DNA of 38,522 bases, from positions 1-38,522 of the forward strand of contig JAFGTC010000234.1 in NCBI GenBank assembly GCA_016934335.1, read 5' to 3'. A model generated the notes under the pieces. It saw nothing but the letters and a program-made list of their open reading frames with translations, ran no database searches and had not been told where the DNA came from. The position numbers were made by a program, and so were the translations under genes. Source of the DNA: Candidatus Omnitrophota bacterium (lineage in GTDB: Bacteria > Hinthialibacterota > Hinthialibacteria > Hinthialibacterales > Hinthialibacteraceae). Of this stretch, positions 1-8,452 are shown in pieces; the first letter of the stretch is position 1, and each line of letters opens with the position of its first letter.

Positions 1-3000
1 AAAACCGGAAATCCCATCCGCGTTCCCGGCGGGGCGAATCTTGAATCCGCAGAAATTACTTTCGTCAAGGCCGGAAGCGGCGAAACTGTCTCAGGTTCGA
101 TCTCATTGAACATTACCGGCGACAATGTCGCTCAGGCTTTGCAGGATTATTCCGATGAAGTCGACAAAGTCCTGAAAGGCGAGAAAACCACCGTCGACAA
201 AGGCATGCCTCCTCATATTCTTCTGGACATCGTCCTTACGGAGACCGAAACAGAGGCGGACGCGCCCGTCGATACTCCCATAGTCGGGAAAGTACTGTTA
301 ACCCAGCGCCTGGTCATCAAGAAAAGCGGGAGCAGCGTCTCTCTCAGTCTTGTCGATCAAATCGAAGGAATCTCCGGCGCCGGCCTTACCCCGCCGATTC
401 AAAGCTTCCCCAACTTCTCGAAAGCAGGCGTGTACGGCGCTCCGGTCGATCTGAACAATCCCGATATCACCAAGCGGGTTCAACTCCTGGATACGGTATC
501 ATTTGTTGACGGTTCGTTTGTCAGCAACGGATATTTCTTCCCGTTCTCCATCCCGGACGTCAATTCCTCCAACGTCGAATCGATCAAACAAGGCTTGGAG
601 GATGTGGGAATCATTACGCCTCAAATCGCCGATGTGTTCTATCTCCGCGTCATGCAGGATGAAGGGCCGGCTTTCTTGGCGCAGATCGCTAACGATGTTT
701 CAGCCGGCATCGCGGGAGATGTGACCGTTATTACCAACAATGATGATAATGCGGTGGGCCCCGACGCCTTGGCGATTGTTCAAGGCGTCGCCGACCCTTA
801 TTCCCTGGTCACGGCTTACGCCGATAACTCCGCCGATCCCGAATGGATTGCATCGGACTTTGCCGATGCTACGGGTTCGTTTAGCGTCGTCATCCCCTCG
901 ACAGCAGAGTTTGACGAACAAAAAGGCGAATTCGGCGCCTATCTTCCTCGCAATGTCGTTTATCTGAGCGTCTCCGATCCGTTTGGGAACGAGAGCGACT
1001 CCCTCTATGAAGTCGCCACCGATTCGGAAGTCGTGATAACCGAGACCCCCGTCGCAACTCCGCAGGCGGGCGGTAATATGATCGTTTCCGGCCGAACGGA
1101 AGCGGGAGCGGTGGTGTTCGTCGATGGGCGTACGAAAGACGGCAGCGAATTCTATTTTGCGGGCGTCGATAAAGCGGACGCCGACGGCGTTTATGAAATC
1201 ACTGCGCTGCCTTATTACGAATACAATGTCACCGTCATAGATCAGGCGGGTAATACAGTCGTAACTTCGATTGCGGGTGATCAAACGGCGGACGCGCCTT
1301 CCAACCTGGCCGCTCAATTGCAATTCCCATCCATTCAGGTTACAGGAACTGCCGAGCCGAATTCCAGCATCATTACCTTTGGATTCAACGCGGGCGTGGT
1401 TCCCGAAAATCCTGCAGCGTCTGATGCGCTTCCCGAAGGCGCCTTTTTCCTCGGCGGCTCCAATCTTGAATTTCCCGAGACTACGGCCAAAGCCGATGCG
1501 AATGGATCGTTTACCCTTTATGTGCCGTCGTCAGTCGGGCGATTCATCTATCTCCAGGCGGTCGATCCCGCAGGCAACAGCAGCCAGTTCGTTCCGCTCG
1601 AACTCGTTGATGAAAACGGCAATCTGCTGGGCGATGCATCGGTCGCCATCAACGTAACCTCTGTGACCAACAATCCTCCCGGAATCGACGATGTCCTTGA
1701 TGGCGTGGTCTTGGACGCCGGGACGGAAACGCCGGTTGACGGCGTTCTGAACAACATTGTGATCGCGGGATTCGCCAGCATGACCAGCGAAACAGCGGCG
1801 GCCATCCCCTTCGTCGAACAATTAAGCGACTTCGTGGCGGTTAACAGCGATGGCTCTTTCAGTCTGGCTGTATCCGATCGCTCCGAGGCGACCAATAATT
1901 TCATCACCGAATTTTATGTAGTGGCTTTCGAACAGATGGAAGACGGCTCTCTGCGAGACATCGGATTCAAGTTCATATCCGCTAAGGATGGATTTGATCG
2001 CGTTGGACCGCGCATCACTTTCGCCCCGCTCACAACTGACTTCGTGATTCGCGAATTGGGGGATGAAGGCTCCGATATGATGAATATCAATCGGATTTAT
2101 CCGGCCGGAACAGGCGCCGGAATGGCCGATCTTCCGGATGGATCTCTTCCCATTGTCTTTATCCTGGCTGACGGCAACGATGATGAAGACATCGATGTCA
2201 ACTCTCCCGACACATACATCGTTGACATGATGATGCTCAATGCGGCGCATCTAGTTCCAGGGGGTATATTGCCCTTGCCCGGCGTCACGGGTCTGAATTT
2301 GGGCGTCAACTACTGGGACGCTTCTACGCAGAGCGTTGTGGGTAATTCGGTTGTCTTCGTTTCTCTGATCGACGCGGTCGGCAACTTCAGCCCGAATCCC
2401 ATTCCGGTATTTCTGGATATCTTTGTTCAGGATCCGGACGCTTCGAAAATCGCGGCCAGCGGCTCCTCCATCTTCGCGAACGAAGGGGCTGTGGAAGCTA
2501 AAGCGAAAGTATCGGTTTTCGAAACTGTCAACAAGACTGGTTTGATCGGTACGACCACCGCTTACAGCAACGGCGGATTCGCTTTGACCGACTTATCGAT
2601 TTCAGAAGATTTCGTCTATATCCTTTCCAAGGATCAGGCTGGCAATGAGAGCAACTTGATCAAAGTGAGAGTCTCTGATCCGGTCCAAGGCATGCAGTAT
2701 ATGGTCTTGGATGAATTCGGCCTCGTTCATACGCCGACAGCTACAATGGGCGCAACAGGCGCAATCGCTCGCGCAATATCGAAAGTGAACGATGTCGTTT
2801 ACGCTCTCTATGCGGATGGCTCAATCATGCGCATTTCAGGAATGGGCGCTTTGCCCGCCGATGATGAACTCGTGCTCGTGAAAGATGATATGGCTCGCGA
2901 TATCGAAGTAATCAGCGAGAATCCTTTCCAAGCCTACGTCCTTCTCGGCAACGGTCTTGTTTTAACTTACGGAGATGTAACCTTCTTGGGCGACCTGGGC

Positions 3001-3774
3001 AATCCCGATCCCAACATCCCGCGCGTCACCCTTCCCGATGGGACGATGTTCAAGGATCTCAACGGCAACGGCGTTCGCGATACGGAGGATGTAAACGGCA
3101 ACGGCGTATTGGATATCTCGGTCGGCATCGGCGGCGTTCTTGAAACAGAGGACACCGGCGTCGAAGGCATCGAAGGCAGCGCCGGCAATGGCATTCTTGA
3201 TGAAGAGCCTCTCGTCAATCTTGATCTTGTCGAACAAGGATTTGGATTTGATATCGCTCGCGATCTGGAATTAGTCCGAGACGATTCCGGCGCTGTGAAA
3301 GGGTATGTCATCCTTGACGGGCTCGGCGTTCTCTGGCCCTTCGGCTCCGACATCGACGAACAGAACGTCCGGCCCAATGCGACCAACGGAATCGTTCAGA
3401 GAGATGAGTTCAAAAAGCTGGAATTGATCGTCGAAAATGGAAAGATCGTAGACTTCATCACGATGAATGGACGCGGCGAACTCTTCGCTTTGCCCAGCGA
3501 CCAAGGCGGCGTCCTTGGAGCGGGGCCGTCTACCGATGCGGAAGTTCCGGGCGTACTTTCGGCTGATCAGTATGGACTTACGTTGTTTGGCTTCGATATC
3601 GCCCGCGACATCGAATTCAGCCAAACCGATTCCAACGGCGACGGATCGGTCGATTGGCAGGATGGCTTCTATATCCTGGACGGCTTCGGCGGCATTCATG
3701 CGGCCGGCGGCGCTGAGGATTTGGATGCAAGCCTCTTCCTCGGCCTGGATATCGCGCGAGATCTGGAATTCTAA
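1..3774 (+). CDS. Large secreted Ig-like/repeat surface protein (5' end outside window)
   Basis: The frame is open from base 1, so the gene starts upstream; the TTG at 106 is only an internal codon. About 1257 residues are visible. The N-terminal two thirds carries Ig-like (Big-type) repeats, each ending in a motif such as DPFGNES, DQAGNT, DPAGNSS, DAVGNFS or DQAGNES (near nt 970, 1234, 1558, 2365, 2626). The C-terminal third (from about nt 2690) has propeller-like repeats pairing an 'LDGFGGIH' type strand with an 'IARD[IL]E' strand (near nt 2890, 3244, 3592, 3748). Asp/Asn-rich calcium-loop-like stretches (DLNGNGVRD, DVNGNGVLD, DSNGDGSVD) lie near nt 3055-3110 and 3622. The protein stops right after the last IARDLEF, and a terminator follows 25 bases later, so the C-terminus looks natural. 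It is probably an exported adhesin or surface-layer-like protein. No enzymatic motif is seen, and any export signal would lie upstream of the window. Confidence 0.8.
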   Translation, partial: KTGNPIRVPGGANLESAEITFVKAGSGETVSGSISLNITGDNVAQALQDYSDEVDKVLKGEKTTVDKGMPPHILLDIVLTETETEADAPVDTPIVGKVLLTQRLVIKKSGSSVSLSLVDQIEGISGAGLTPPIQSFPNFSKAGVYGAPVDLNNPDITKRVQLLDTVSFVDGSFVSNGYFFPFSIPDVNSSNVESIKQGLEDVGIITPQIADVFYLRVMQDEGPAFLAQIANDVSAGIAGDVTVITNNDDNAVGPDALAIVQGVADPYSLVTAYADNSADPEWIASDFADATGSFSVVIPSTAEFDEQKGEFGAYLPRNVVYLSVSDPFGNESDSLYEVATDSEVVITETPVATPQAGGNMIVSGRTEAGAVVFVDGRTKDGSEFYFAGVDKADADGVYEITALPYYEYNVTVIDQAGNTVVTSIAGDQTADAPSNLAAQLQFPSIQVTGTAEPNSSIITFGFNAGVVPENPAASDALPEGAFFLGGSNLEFPETTAKADANGSFTLYVPSSVGRFIYLQAVDPAGNSSQFVPLELVDENGNLLGDASVAINVTSVTNNPPGIDDVLDGVVLDAGTETPVDGVLNNIVIAGFASMTSETAAAIPFVEQLSDFVAVNSDGSFSLAVSDRSEATNNFITEFYVVAFEQMEDGSLRDIGFKFISAKDGFDRVGPRITFAPLTTDFVIRELGDEGSDMMNINRIYPAGTGAGMADLPDGSLPIVFILADGNDDEDIDVNSPDTYIVDMMMLNAAHLVPGGILPLPGVTGLNLGVNYWDASTQSVVGNSVVFVSLIDAVGNFSPNPIPVFLDIFVQDPDASKIAASGSSIFANEGAVEAKAKVSVFETVNKTGLIGTTTAYSNGGFALTDLSISEDFVYILSKDQAGNESNLIKVRVSDPVQGMQYMVLDEFGLVHTPTATMGATGAIARAISKVNDVVYALYADGSIMRISGMGALPADDELVLVKDDMARDIEVISENPFQAYVLLGNGLVLTYGDVTFLGDLGNPDPNIPRVTLPDGTMFKDLNGNGVRDTEDVNGNGVLDISVGIGGVLETEDTGVEGIEGSAGNGILDEEPLVNLDLVEQGFGFDIARDLELVRDDSGAVKGYVILDGLGVLWPFGSDIDEQNVRPNATNGIVQRDEFKKLELIVENGKIVDFITMNGRGELFALPSDQGGVLGAGPSTDAEVPGVLSADQYGLTLFGFDIARDIEFSQTDSNGDGSVDWQDGFYILDGFGGIHAAGGAEDLDASLFLGLDIARDLEF

Positions 3775-3798
3775 CTGATGCATCATCATTAATTCCCT

Positions 3799-3837
3799 CG
3801 GAGGGCAAGGCTGTAATGGCTTTGCCCTCCGTTTGTT
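3799..3837 (+). terminator. Rho-independent terminator of the surface protein gene
   Basis: A 13-bp stem (3799-3811 with 3819-3831, one G-U pair) closes a 7-base loop and is followed by TTTGTT. It sits 25 bases after the stop codon. Confidence 0.85.
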
Positions 3838-3878
3838 ATATCCTTCAGGGGAAATTATCTTATTTTAGAAAAAATGAA

Positions 3879-3906
3879 TTGTTTTTCGGGAAAACTGTGC
3901 TATCAT
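3879..3906 (+). promoter_or_regulatory. Possible sigma-70 promoter with extended -10
   Basis: TTGTTT (3879-3884), a 16-base spacer and TATCAT (3901-3906), the latter preceded by TG one base upstream as in extended -10 elements. It is the best promoter-like match in the gap before the sensor gene, but lies about 260 bases from its start codon, implying a long leader or a separate transcript. Confidence 0.35.
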
Positions 3907-4109
3907 AAACGCGTTCTAATTATAAACTTGAAATTGTTTGTATTATAAATTGCTTGATGCGTAGATTTTGGGTGGAGGGAACAGAGGATGCGATATCTGT
4001 TAGAGCATCTCTCAATTCCGTCATTAAGTAGATTTTCCTATCCGCTTCCAAATTCTATCCGGCCATCAGGAATGTTTATCACATTATCATCTATATCTAT
4101 GGAGTAATA

Positions 4110-4151
4110 ATGGCGATCCTCAAAAGATCGAGTGCACGAAAGGCTTTTTGA
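4110..4151 (+). CDS. Candidate 13-codon upstream ORF in the sensor gene leader
   Basis: GGAG lies five bases before this ATG, a good Shine-Dalgarno spacing, whereas the downstream sensor ATG at 4167 has none. The peptide would be MAILKRSSARKAF. It ends at a TGA (4149-4151) in the same reading frame as the sensor gene, 15 bases before the sensor ATG. It may be a leader that feeds ribosomes to the sensor by translational coupling, or the remnant of an older start. It is too short to judge by composition. Confidence 0.3.
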   Translation: MAILKRSSARKAF

Positions 4152-4166
4152 ACGGCTTTTTCACCC

Positions 4167-6143
4167 ATGAATCGAAGAAGAAAAACCAGTTTACGGTTCA
4201 AGGTGTCGCTAGCGTGGGCTCTGGCGGCTGCGTTCATCCTTTTTTTCAGCGGATTCGCCATGATTACTATAGTAAAGATGAAGCGAATCAATGACTTAGC
4301 TGCTCATTCGCTGCATCTTTCGAAACAGATTTCTCAATTAGAACCACTTCGGCTTTACCTCACGGAAAAAAATGGCGCACCCGACAAAAAAAACGCCGAA
4401 TCCTTATTGCAAATTCTATTAGAAGGCGATCCTTTTATTAATAAAGTTGTCTTAGTCGATCAATTCGGAAAAATCCCATTTACGATCCTGACGGAAAATG
4501 GAGAAATTGAATTTGAAGAAGAATCTTCCACCATGATCTCTCTCCCGTTTAAGGATTTATTGATCAACCAGAAGCCGTCTCTTGTAGAAAAAGAGTGGGA
4601 ATACCGAGTGCCGCTCTCTTTCGAATCCAACATCCCTTGGGGAGTGATGAAAGTCCATTGGCGTCCCGAAGCGACTTGGAAATATTTCAGGCTTTTAAAG
4701 GGAGGAGTCGTTCATATCTCGGGGATAGGATCTTTACTGGCTTTCATGATTGGGTATTTCCTCCTTCATCGCACGTATGGAAGAGAACAGAAGCGCCTGA
4801 CAGAAAACCTCTGCCTGATCAGCGGGGGGGATTTTGTTCAGCGCATCGATACGCAGTCCTATTCTCGCGGCGTCGCTGAAATTGGCGTCAACATGAATCG
4901 AATTTTACATGAATTCGAAGAAGAAAAGAAAAAATCCGAAATCCTGGATCAATCTCTGCGCCAAATTGAGCGGGGGTGTGCGGACTATCGGCGCTCCCTA
5001 AACGAACGTACAAATGAATTAGAGCGAATTCGGCGTGAAATGCGGGAATCGATGATTCATCTTTTCGAGATGCTGTGGTGCGGCATCATCATCATTGACG
5101 ACCAATATAAAATTCATTACATCAACGAACAGGCCGAACGTCTGCTGCGATTTGCCCGTTTGGAAGATTCCAACCTTTCTGATGAAAAAATCAAGAACTG
5201 TTTATCGCCCCTAATCCGACATGGGAGCGTCGATGTCGTCGATGATATGTGCGTTTGGCCGCAGCCCTCTCTCGGTCAATCGGTCTCCTGCCATATTCGA
5301 GCCTCCCGGATTCCTACGGGAACAGCTGATCGCCTCTATTACCTTTTACTGCGCGATGAAGGCGGATATCCCAAACGGCATAATTCCGCCTACTTTTCCG
5401 AACGGTTATTGCTGGATTATCTCGTGCATGATTCCAGTCTGAATGATTCTTCGAGCAGCGACGAACTCGAAAGCCGTTTGATTTTAAAGGAAGATCGATT
5501 TCGGACTTGCCTGCGCCGTTTAGAAACGTTTCATGCTTTGGAAAAGGGAGAAATCGGGCCTGTCGCCTCTATACGGCTATCTACATGGCTGCGCAATCAC
5601 TTCGACGAAGACAATTATTTCTCACAATATGTTCAACTCGATGCAAATGCTTTGGAATTAGATACTTCCATTCGCACTCCCGAATGTATTATCCGGGAAA
5701 TGATCGATTCGATGATGATTTTGATTTGGAAACTCATTCAAGCGAATCGATCGAATCTTGATCAAGTCATGGTTCTGCGCGCTTCTGTGGATTCGAGCGG
5801 TAAACCGATGATCACGTTAACGCTTCCCGGTTTGATGAAACGAGATTCAATTCATATTCACGATCTTTTGAACGAGCGCATGCCGGCGCACCTTTCCGAC
5901 GAACTGAGCGACGCTTCGTTAGAAAATCTCGAAATGGATATCTGTTACTCCCTGTTCCGATGCGTCAAACAATTGCTCCGCGCTCATATCGTCTGCGTCT
6001 ACTCCGAAAGTAAAAAAATGGCGATGGTTCGCATGATTATCGAAAACCACTCTATTAGCAATGTAAAAGAAGATATGGATGTCCCCGCGGCGCAAATTAC
6101 GGCTAATCGCGATTTGATTCATCAATTCTTAAGTCCTCTGTAA
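4167..6143 (+). CDS. Membrane sensor protein, degenerate histidine-kinase-like
   Basis: 658 residues. TM1 is at about 14-37, an extracytoplasmic sensor region at 40-175 and TM2 at about 182-200. These are followed by a HAMP-like linker (about 202-255), a coiled coil (250-297) and a PAS-like domain (about 298-395). Residues 412-470 align in pattern with a DHp helix pair: LLLDYLVHD with His421-Asp422, then a second helix ending LETFHALEKGEIG. The usual post-His motif (xLKxPL) is replaced by a Ser-rich stretch. The C-terminal about 130 residues (500-630) look like an HATPase_c fold by strand and helix pattern, but there is no N-box Asn (EMIDSMM instead) and no DxGxG or GxG lid motif. Phosphotransfer is therefore doubtful. 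No response regulator is adjacent. ATG 4167 is chosen because TM1 follows at once; it lacks its own Shine-Dalgarno. I infer a signalling scaffold or pseudokinase. Confidence 0.65.
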   Translation: MNRRRKTSLRFKVSLAWALAAAFILFFSGFAMITIVKMKRINDLAAHSLHLSKQISQLEPLRLYLTEKNGAPDKKNAESLLQILLEGDPFINKVVLVDQFGKIPFTILTENGEIEFEEESSTMISLPFKDLLINQKPSLVEKEWEYRVPLSFESNIPWGVMKVHWRPEATWKYFRLLKGGVVHISGIGSLLAFMIGYFLLHRTYGREQKRLTENLCLISGGDFVQRIDTQSYSRGVAEIGVNMNRILHEFEEEKKKSEILDQSLRQIERGCADYRRSLNERTNELERIRREMRESMIHLFEMLWCGIIIIDDQYKIHYINEQAERLLRFARLEDSNLSDEKIKNCLSPLIRHGSVDVVDDMCVWPQPSLGQSVSCHIRASRIPTGTADRLYYLLLRDEGGYPKRHNSAYFSERLLLDYLVHDSSLNDSSSSDELESRLILKEDRFRTCLRRLETFHALEKGEIGPVASIRLSTWLRNHFDEDNYFSQYVQLDANALELDTSIRTPECIIREMIDSMMILIWKLIQANRSNLDQVMVLRASVDSSGKPMITLTLPGLMKRDSIHIHDLLNERMPAHLSDELSDASLENLEMDICYSLFRCVKQLLRAHIVCVYSESKKMAMVRMIIENHSISNVKEDMDVPAAQITANRDLIHQFLSPL

Positions 6144-6301
6144 TATCTCTCTTGCTTTTCTCTCATAAATTTAAAATCAATCGATCTATAATGAATGTTC
6201 TTGTGGATCGGATCTTTTCATTTTTATGGCTTGGAATGGATATAGCCTTCTTTGAATTTGCTGTAGGCTACGAAAAATCAAGAACTTTTGCAAAAAAACT
6301 C

Positions 6302-6330
6302 TTGATTCTATTTGGGTGATACGGTATAGT
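6302..6330 (+). promoter_or_regulatory. Sigma-70 promoter of the HU gene
   Basis: TTGATT (6302-6307), an exact 17-base spacer and TATAGT (6325-6330), located 83 bases before the HU start codon. Both hexamers match consensus at five of six or four of six positions with ideal spacing. Confidence 0.6.
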
Positions 6331-6413
6331 GAGATTCGCTTGGGAGGGTGTTTTTATAAACCCGCAGTTTTGTTAGTTCATGAAAATCGGGGTACTCTCT
6401 GCGGAGGGTTCAA

Positions 6414-6713
6414 ATGACTTGCACGAAAAAAGATATAGTAAAAGAGGTCGCGGCTCGAACGGGATTTGATATATCCAGCGTTAAGGATATTGTTCAAACC
6501 ATGTTTGACGCCATGTCGGAGGGATTGTCAAAAGACGGAAACATTGAAATCCGTAATTTTGGCATATTCAAAGTCAAGCATACGCCGGCGCGCAAGGCGA
6601 GGAATCCGAAAACCAGTGAAATCATTACGGTTCCCGCCAAAAAGCATATTAGTTTCAAGCCCGGTCAATTGATGAAAAAACGCATTAATGAAGTCTTGGA
6701 TGCTGACGAATAA
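6414..6713 (+). CDS. HU/IHF-family DNA-binding protein
   Basis: 99 residues, close to the usual 90-100 for this family. The N-terminal helices (TKKDIVKEVAARTGFDISSVKDIVQTMFDAM) are followed by the beta core (IEIRNFGIFKVKHTPARKARNPKT), which includes the conserved Phe-Gly turn and the RNP tip whose proline intercalates into DNA. The C-terminus ends with the FKPGQLMKKRIN helix. GGAGGG lies about 6 bases before the ATG, and a good promoter is at 6302-6330. It is a homo- or heterodimeric nucleoid protein that bends DNA. Sequence alone does not tell HU from IHF-alpha, so I leave the symbol empty. The HDOD gene follows 88 bases later and may be co-transcribed. Confidence 0.9.
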   Translation: MTCTKKDIVKEVAARTGFDISSVKDIVQTMFDAMSEGLSKDGNIEIRNFGIFKVKHTPARKARNPKTSEIITVPAKKHISFKPGQLMKKRINEVLDADE

Positions 6714-6801
6714 TAGATAATGCAACATTCTGTTTTTATGTTCCGTCTTTAGGAATCTTGCGTTGATAAGATTGCGATAATGTGGGTAGGTTCCGGAAAG
6801 C

Positions 6802-7668
6802 ATGAATGTCGAAAAGAAATTGCCAGAGAAAGTACTCCGGATTATCAAAGACATCCCCGCTATCCCCGATATTGTTGTCGCTGTCATGCAAATGACGCGC
6901 GATCCGGATGTGACCGCCAAGCAGCTTACCGATAGGATCTCCCAGGATCCGGGATTAACGGCCAATATTCTGCGTCTCTGCAATTCTGCTTATTACGGGA
7001 TGCCGCGCGTGGTTTCTTCTTTGAATCAAGCGATCATGTATCTCGGCTTCCATACGATACGCAGCCTGGTGCTGACTTGTTCATTCAATCGTTTTTTTAA
7101 TCCGGGCAAGCCTATTTATGGATATGTGAAAGGCGGGATTTGGCATCATTCCATCGCCTGCGCCATCGCCAGCGATTTGATCTGCAAACAAGTGCATTCC
7201 GAAGTGCATGACAGCGCTTTTACCGCAGGACTTCTGCATGACGCCGGTCAATTGGCGCTCGGTTTATCTATCAAGGATACGGCTGACACCATTATTGATC
7301 TAATGACCAATGAGAATTTGCCCGAACTGGAGGCCGAAAGAGAGGCCGTCGGTTTTACTCATGAAGATTTAGGCGCACATCTTGCAGACGCATGGAACTT
7401 TCCCGATGAATTGATCCATGCCATGCAGCATCATCATAATCCGATCGAATCCGAAACGCAGAGCGAAATGACTTCAATTGTCCACATTGCCGACGCTATT
7501 GTCCTGGATCTTGGCTGCGGCGTCGATCTGGAACAGATGAAATATCCCGTCAACCCAAACGCATTGAAAATGCTGAACAAAGATCAGGCATGGCTCGATT
7601 CGATGAAAGTCGAAGCGGCGGCGTTGATCGAAGAGCAATCCTTCCAATTCTTGCAGACTTTCGATTAA
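6802..7668 (+). CDS. HDOD-domain protein
   Basis: 288 residues. The HDOD domain covers about 8-210: the opening IKDIPAIPDIVVAVMQ and RISQDPGLTANILRLCNSAYYG are the typical N-terminal part, followed by SLNQAIMYLGFHTIRSLVL. A degenerate HD motif (His146-Asp147 in GLLHDAGQLAL) and His-rich segments (WHHS, MQHHHN) follow. HDOD proteins are usually non-enzymatic signalling relatives of HD-GYP phosphodiesterases and often act in motility, c-di-GMP or two-component networks. No receiver or GGDEF domain is fused. The stop codon overlaps the 3' end of the convergent tatD-like gene by 4 bases, with no terminator between them. Confidence 0.88.
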   Translation: MNVEKKLPEKVLRIIKDIPAIPDIVVAVMQMTRDPDVTAKQLTDRISQDPGLTANILRLCNSAYYGMPRVVSSLNQAIMYLGFHTIRSLVLTCSFNRFFNPGKPIYGYVKGGIWHHSIACAIASDLICKQVHSEVHDSAFTAGLLHDAGQLALGLSIKDTADTIIDLMTNENLPELEAEREAVGFTHEDLGAHLADAWNFPDELIHAMQHHHNPIESETQSEMTSIVHIADAIVLDLGCGVDLEQMKYPVNPNALKMLNKDQAWLDSMKVEAAALIEEQSFQFLQTFD

Positions 7669-8450
7669 TTCTTCTCATCAAGTTTAAAAGCGCGGCGCGC
7701 ATTTTTGCGCGTCAGCTGCGCAATCGATTCTATATCCACATTTCGAAGCTCGGCAATTTTTTGCGCGGCGTTGATAATCATCTTGGGTTCGCATATCTTC
7801 CCTCGATAAGGGACGGGCGCTAGGTAGGGGGCGTCCGTTTCGATCAGCAGATTTTCATCCGGAACTTGCGGAACGATTTTCTGCAAATCTTTTGCGTTTT
7901 TGAAAGTCGCTATGCCCGAGAATGAGATGTAATAGCCGAATTCAACGGCCGCTTCCATTATGGTTTGCGAGGCGGTAAAACAGTGAATAATGGCCGACGC
8001 CGGAGGATTTTTGTCTAAAATCCGAAGAAAATCGTCGTCCGCCTCTCGAAGATGAATAATCAGAATCTTCTCCATTTCGCGCGCGAGATCGATTTGATGG
8101 AGAAAATATTCGATCTGTTTTTCTTTAGGGCCGACGGGATAGTGGTATTCGAGTCCGCATTCGCCGATGGCGACTACACGGTCGCCTTCGGCCAAGCGGC
8201 GCAATTCATCAATATAATGGTCCGGCGTTTTCATGACATCATGCGGCGAGATCCCGACCGACGCATAGAGCCCGGGCAGCTTCTCCGTCCATTCGACGGC
8301 CGTGCGGCTGCTGGGCAGATCAACGCCGATCACGACGCCTTCCTTGACGCCCGACCGATAGGCTTCCATCCACACTTCGGCCTCGCGATTTTTAAAATCT
8401 TCATGGTTTAAATGAAGATGGCTGTCAAATAGAATGATTTCATTGTTCAT
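7665..8450 (-). CDS. TatD-family metal-dependent hydrolase (putative DNase)
   Basis: 261 residues, the usual TatD length. All metal-site motifs are visible in order: His11-x-His13 (FDSHLHL), Glu97 (GECGLEY), His133 (IIHLREA), His156 (IIHCF) and Asp206 (ETDAPYLAP), followed by PYRGKICEP, the equivalent of the family PHRGKxNEP. The family comprises TIM-barrel 3'-5' exonucleases or DNases using two divalent metals, implicated in DNA repair and oxidative-stress tolerance. The gene lies 2 bases downstream of the TauE-like gene, so the two are probably one transcript, and it converges on the HDOD gene. Which TatD subfamily it belongs to (TatD, YcfH, YjjV) cannot be settled here. Confidence 0.92.
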   Translation of the reverse strand: MNNEIILFDSHLHLNHEDFKNREAEVWMEAYRSGVKEGVVIGVDLPSSRTAVEWTEKLPGLYASVGISPHDVMKTPDHYIDELRRLAEGDRVVAIGECGLEYHYPVGPKEKQIEYFLHQIDLAREMEKILIIHLREADDDFLRILDKNPPASAIIHCFTASQTIMEAAVEFGYYISFSGIATFKNAKDLQKIVPQVPDENLLIETDAPYLAPVPYRGKICEPKMIINAAQKIAELRNVDIESIAQLTRKNARRAFKLDEKN

Positions 8451-8452
8451 GA

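Larger units (their letters stand above)
3838..4166. other. AT-rich intergenic region
   Basis: This gap holds the promoter-like element at 3879-3906 and a 13-codon ORF with a good ribosome binding site (4110-4151). I see no longer gene and no RNA family that I recognise. Confidence 0.6.

Noticed and set aside
1822..2250. Long minus-strand ORFs opposite the surface protein gene (also 700-1323, 3271-3789)
   Set aside because: They are shadows of a long biased reading frame, with no ribosome binding sites and no recognisable domains.
8052..8411. Plus-strand ORF opposite tatD
   Set aside because: Fully antisense to a gene with an intact TatD motif set; no ribosome binding site and no domain.
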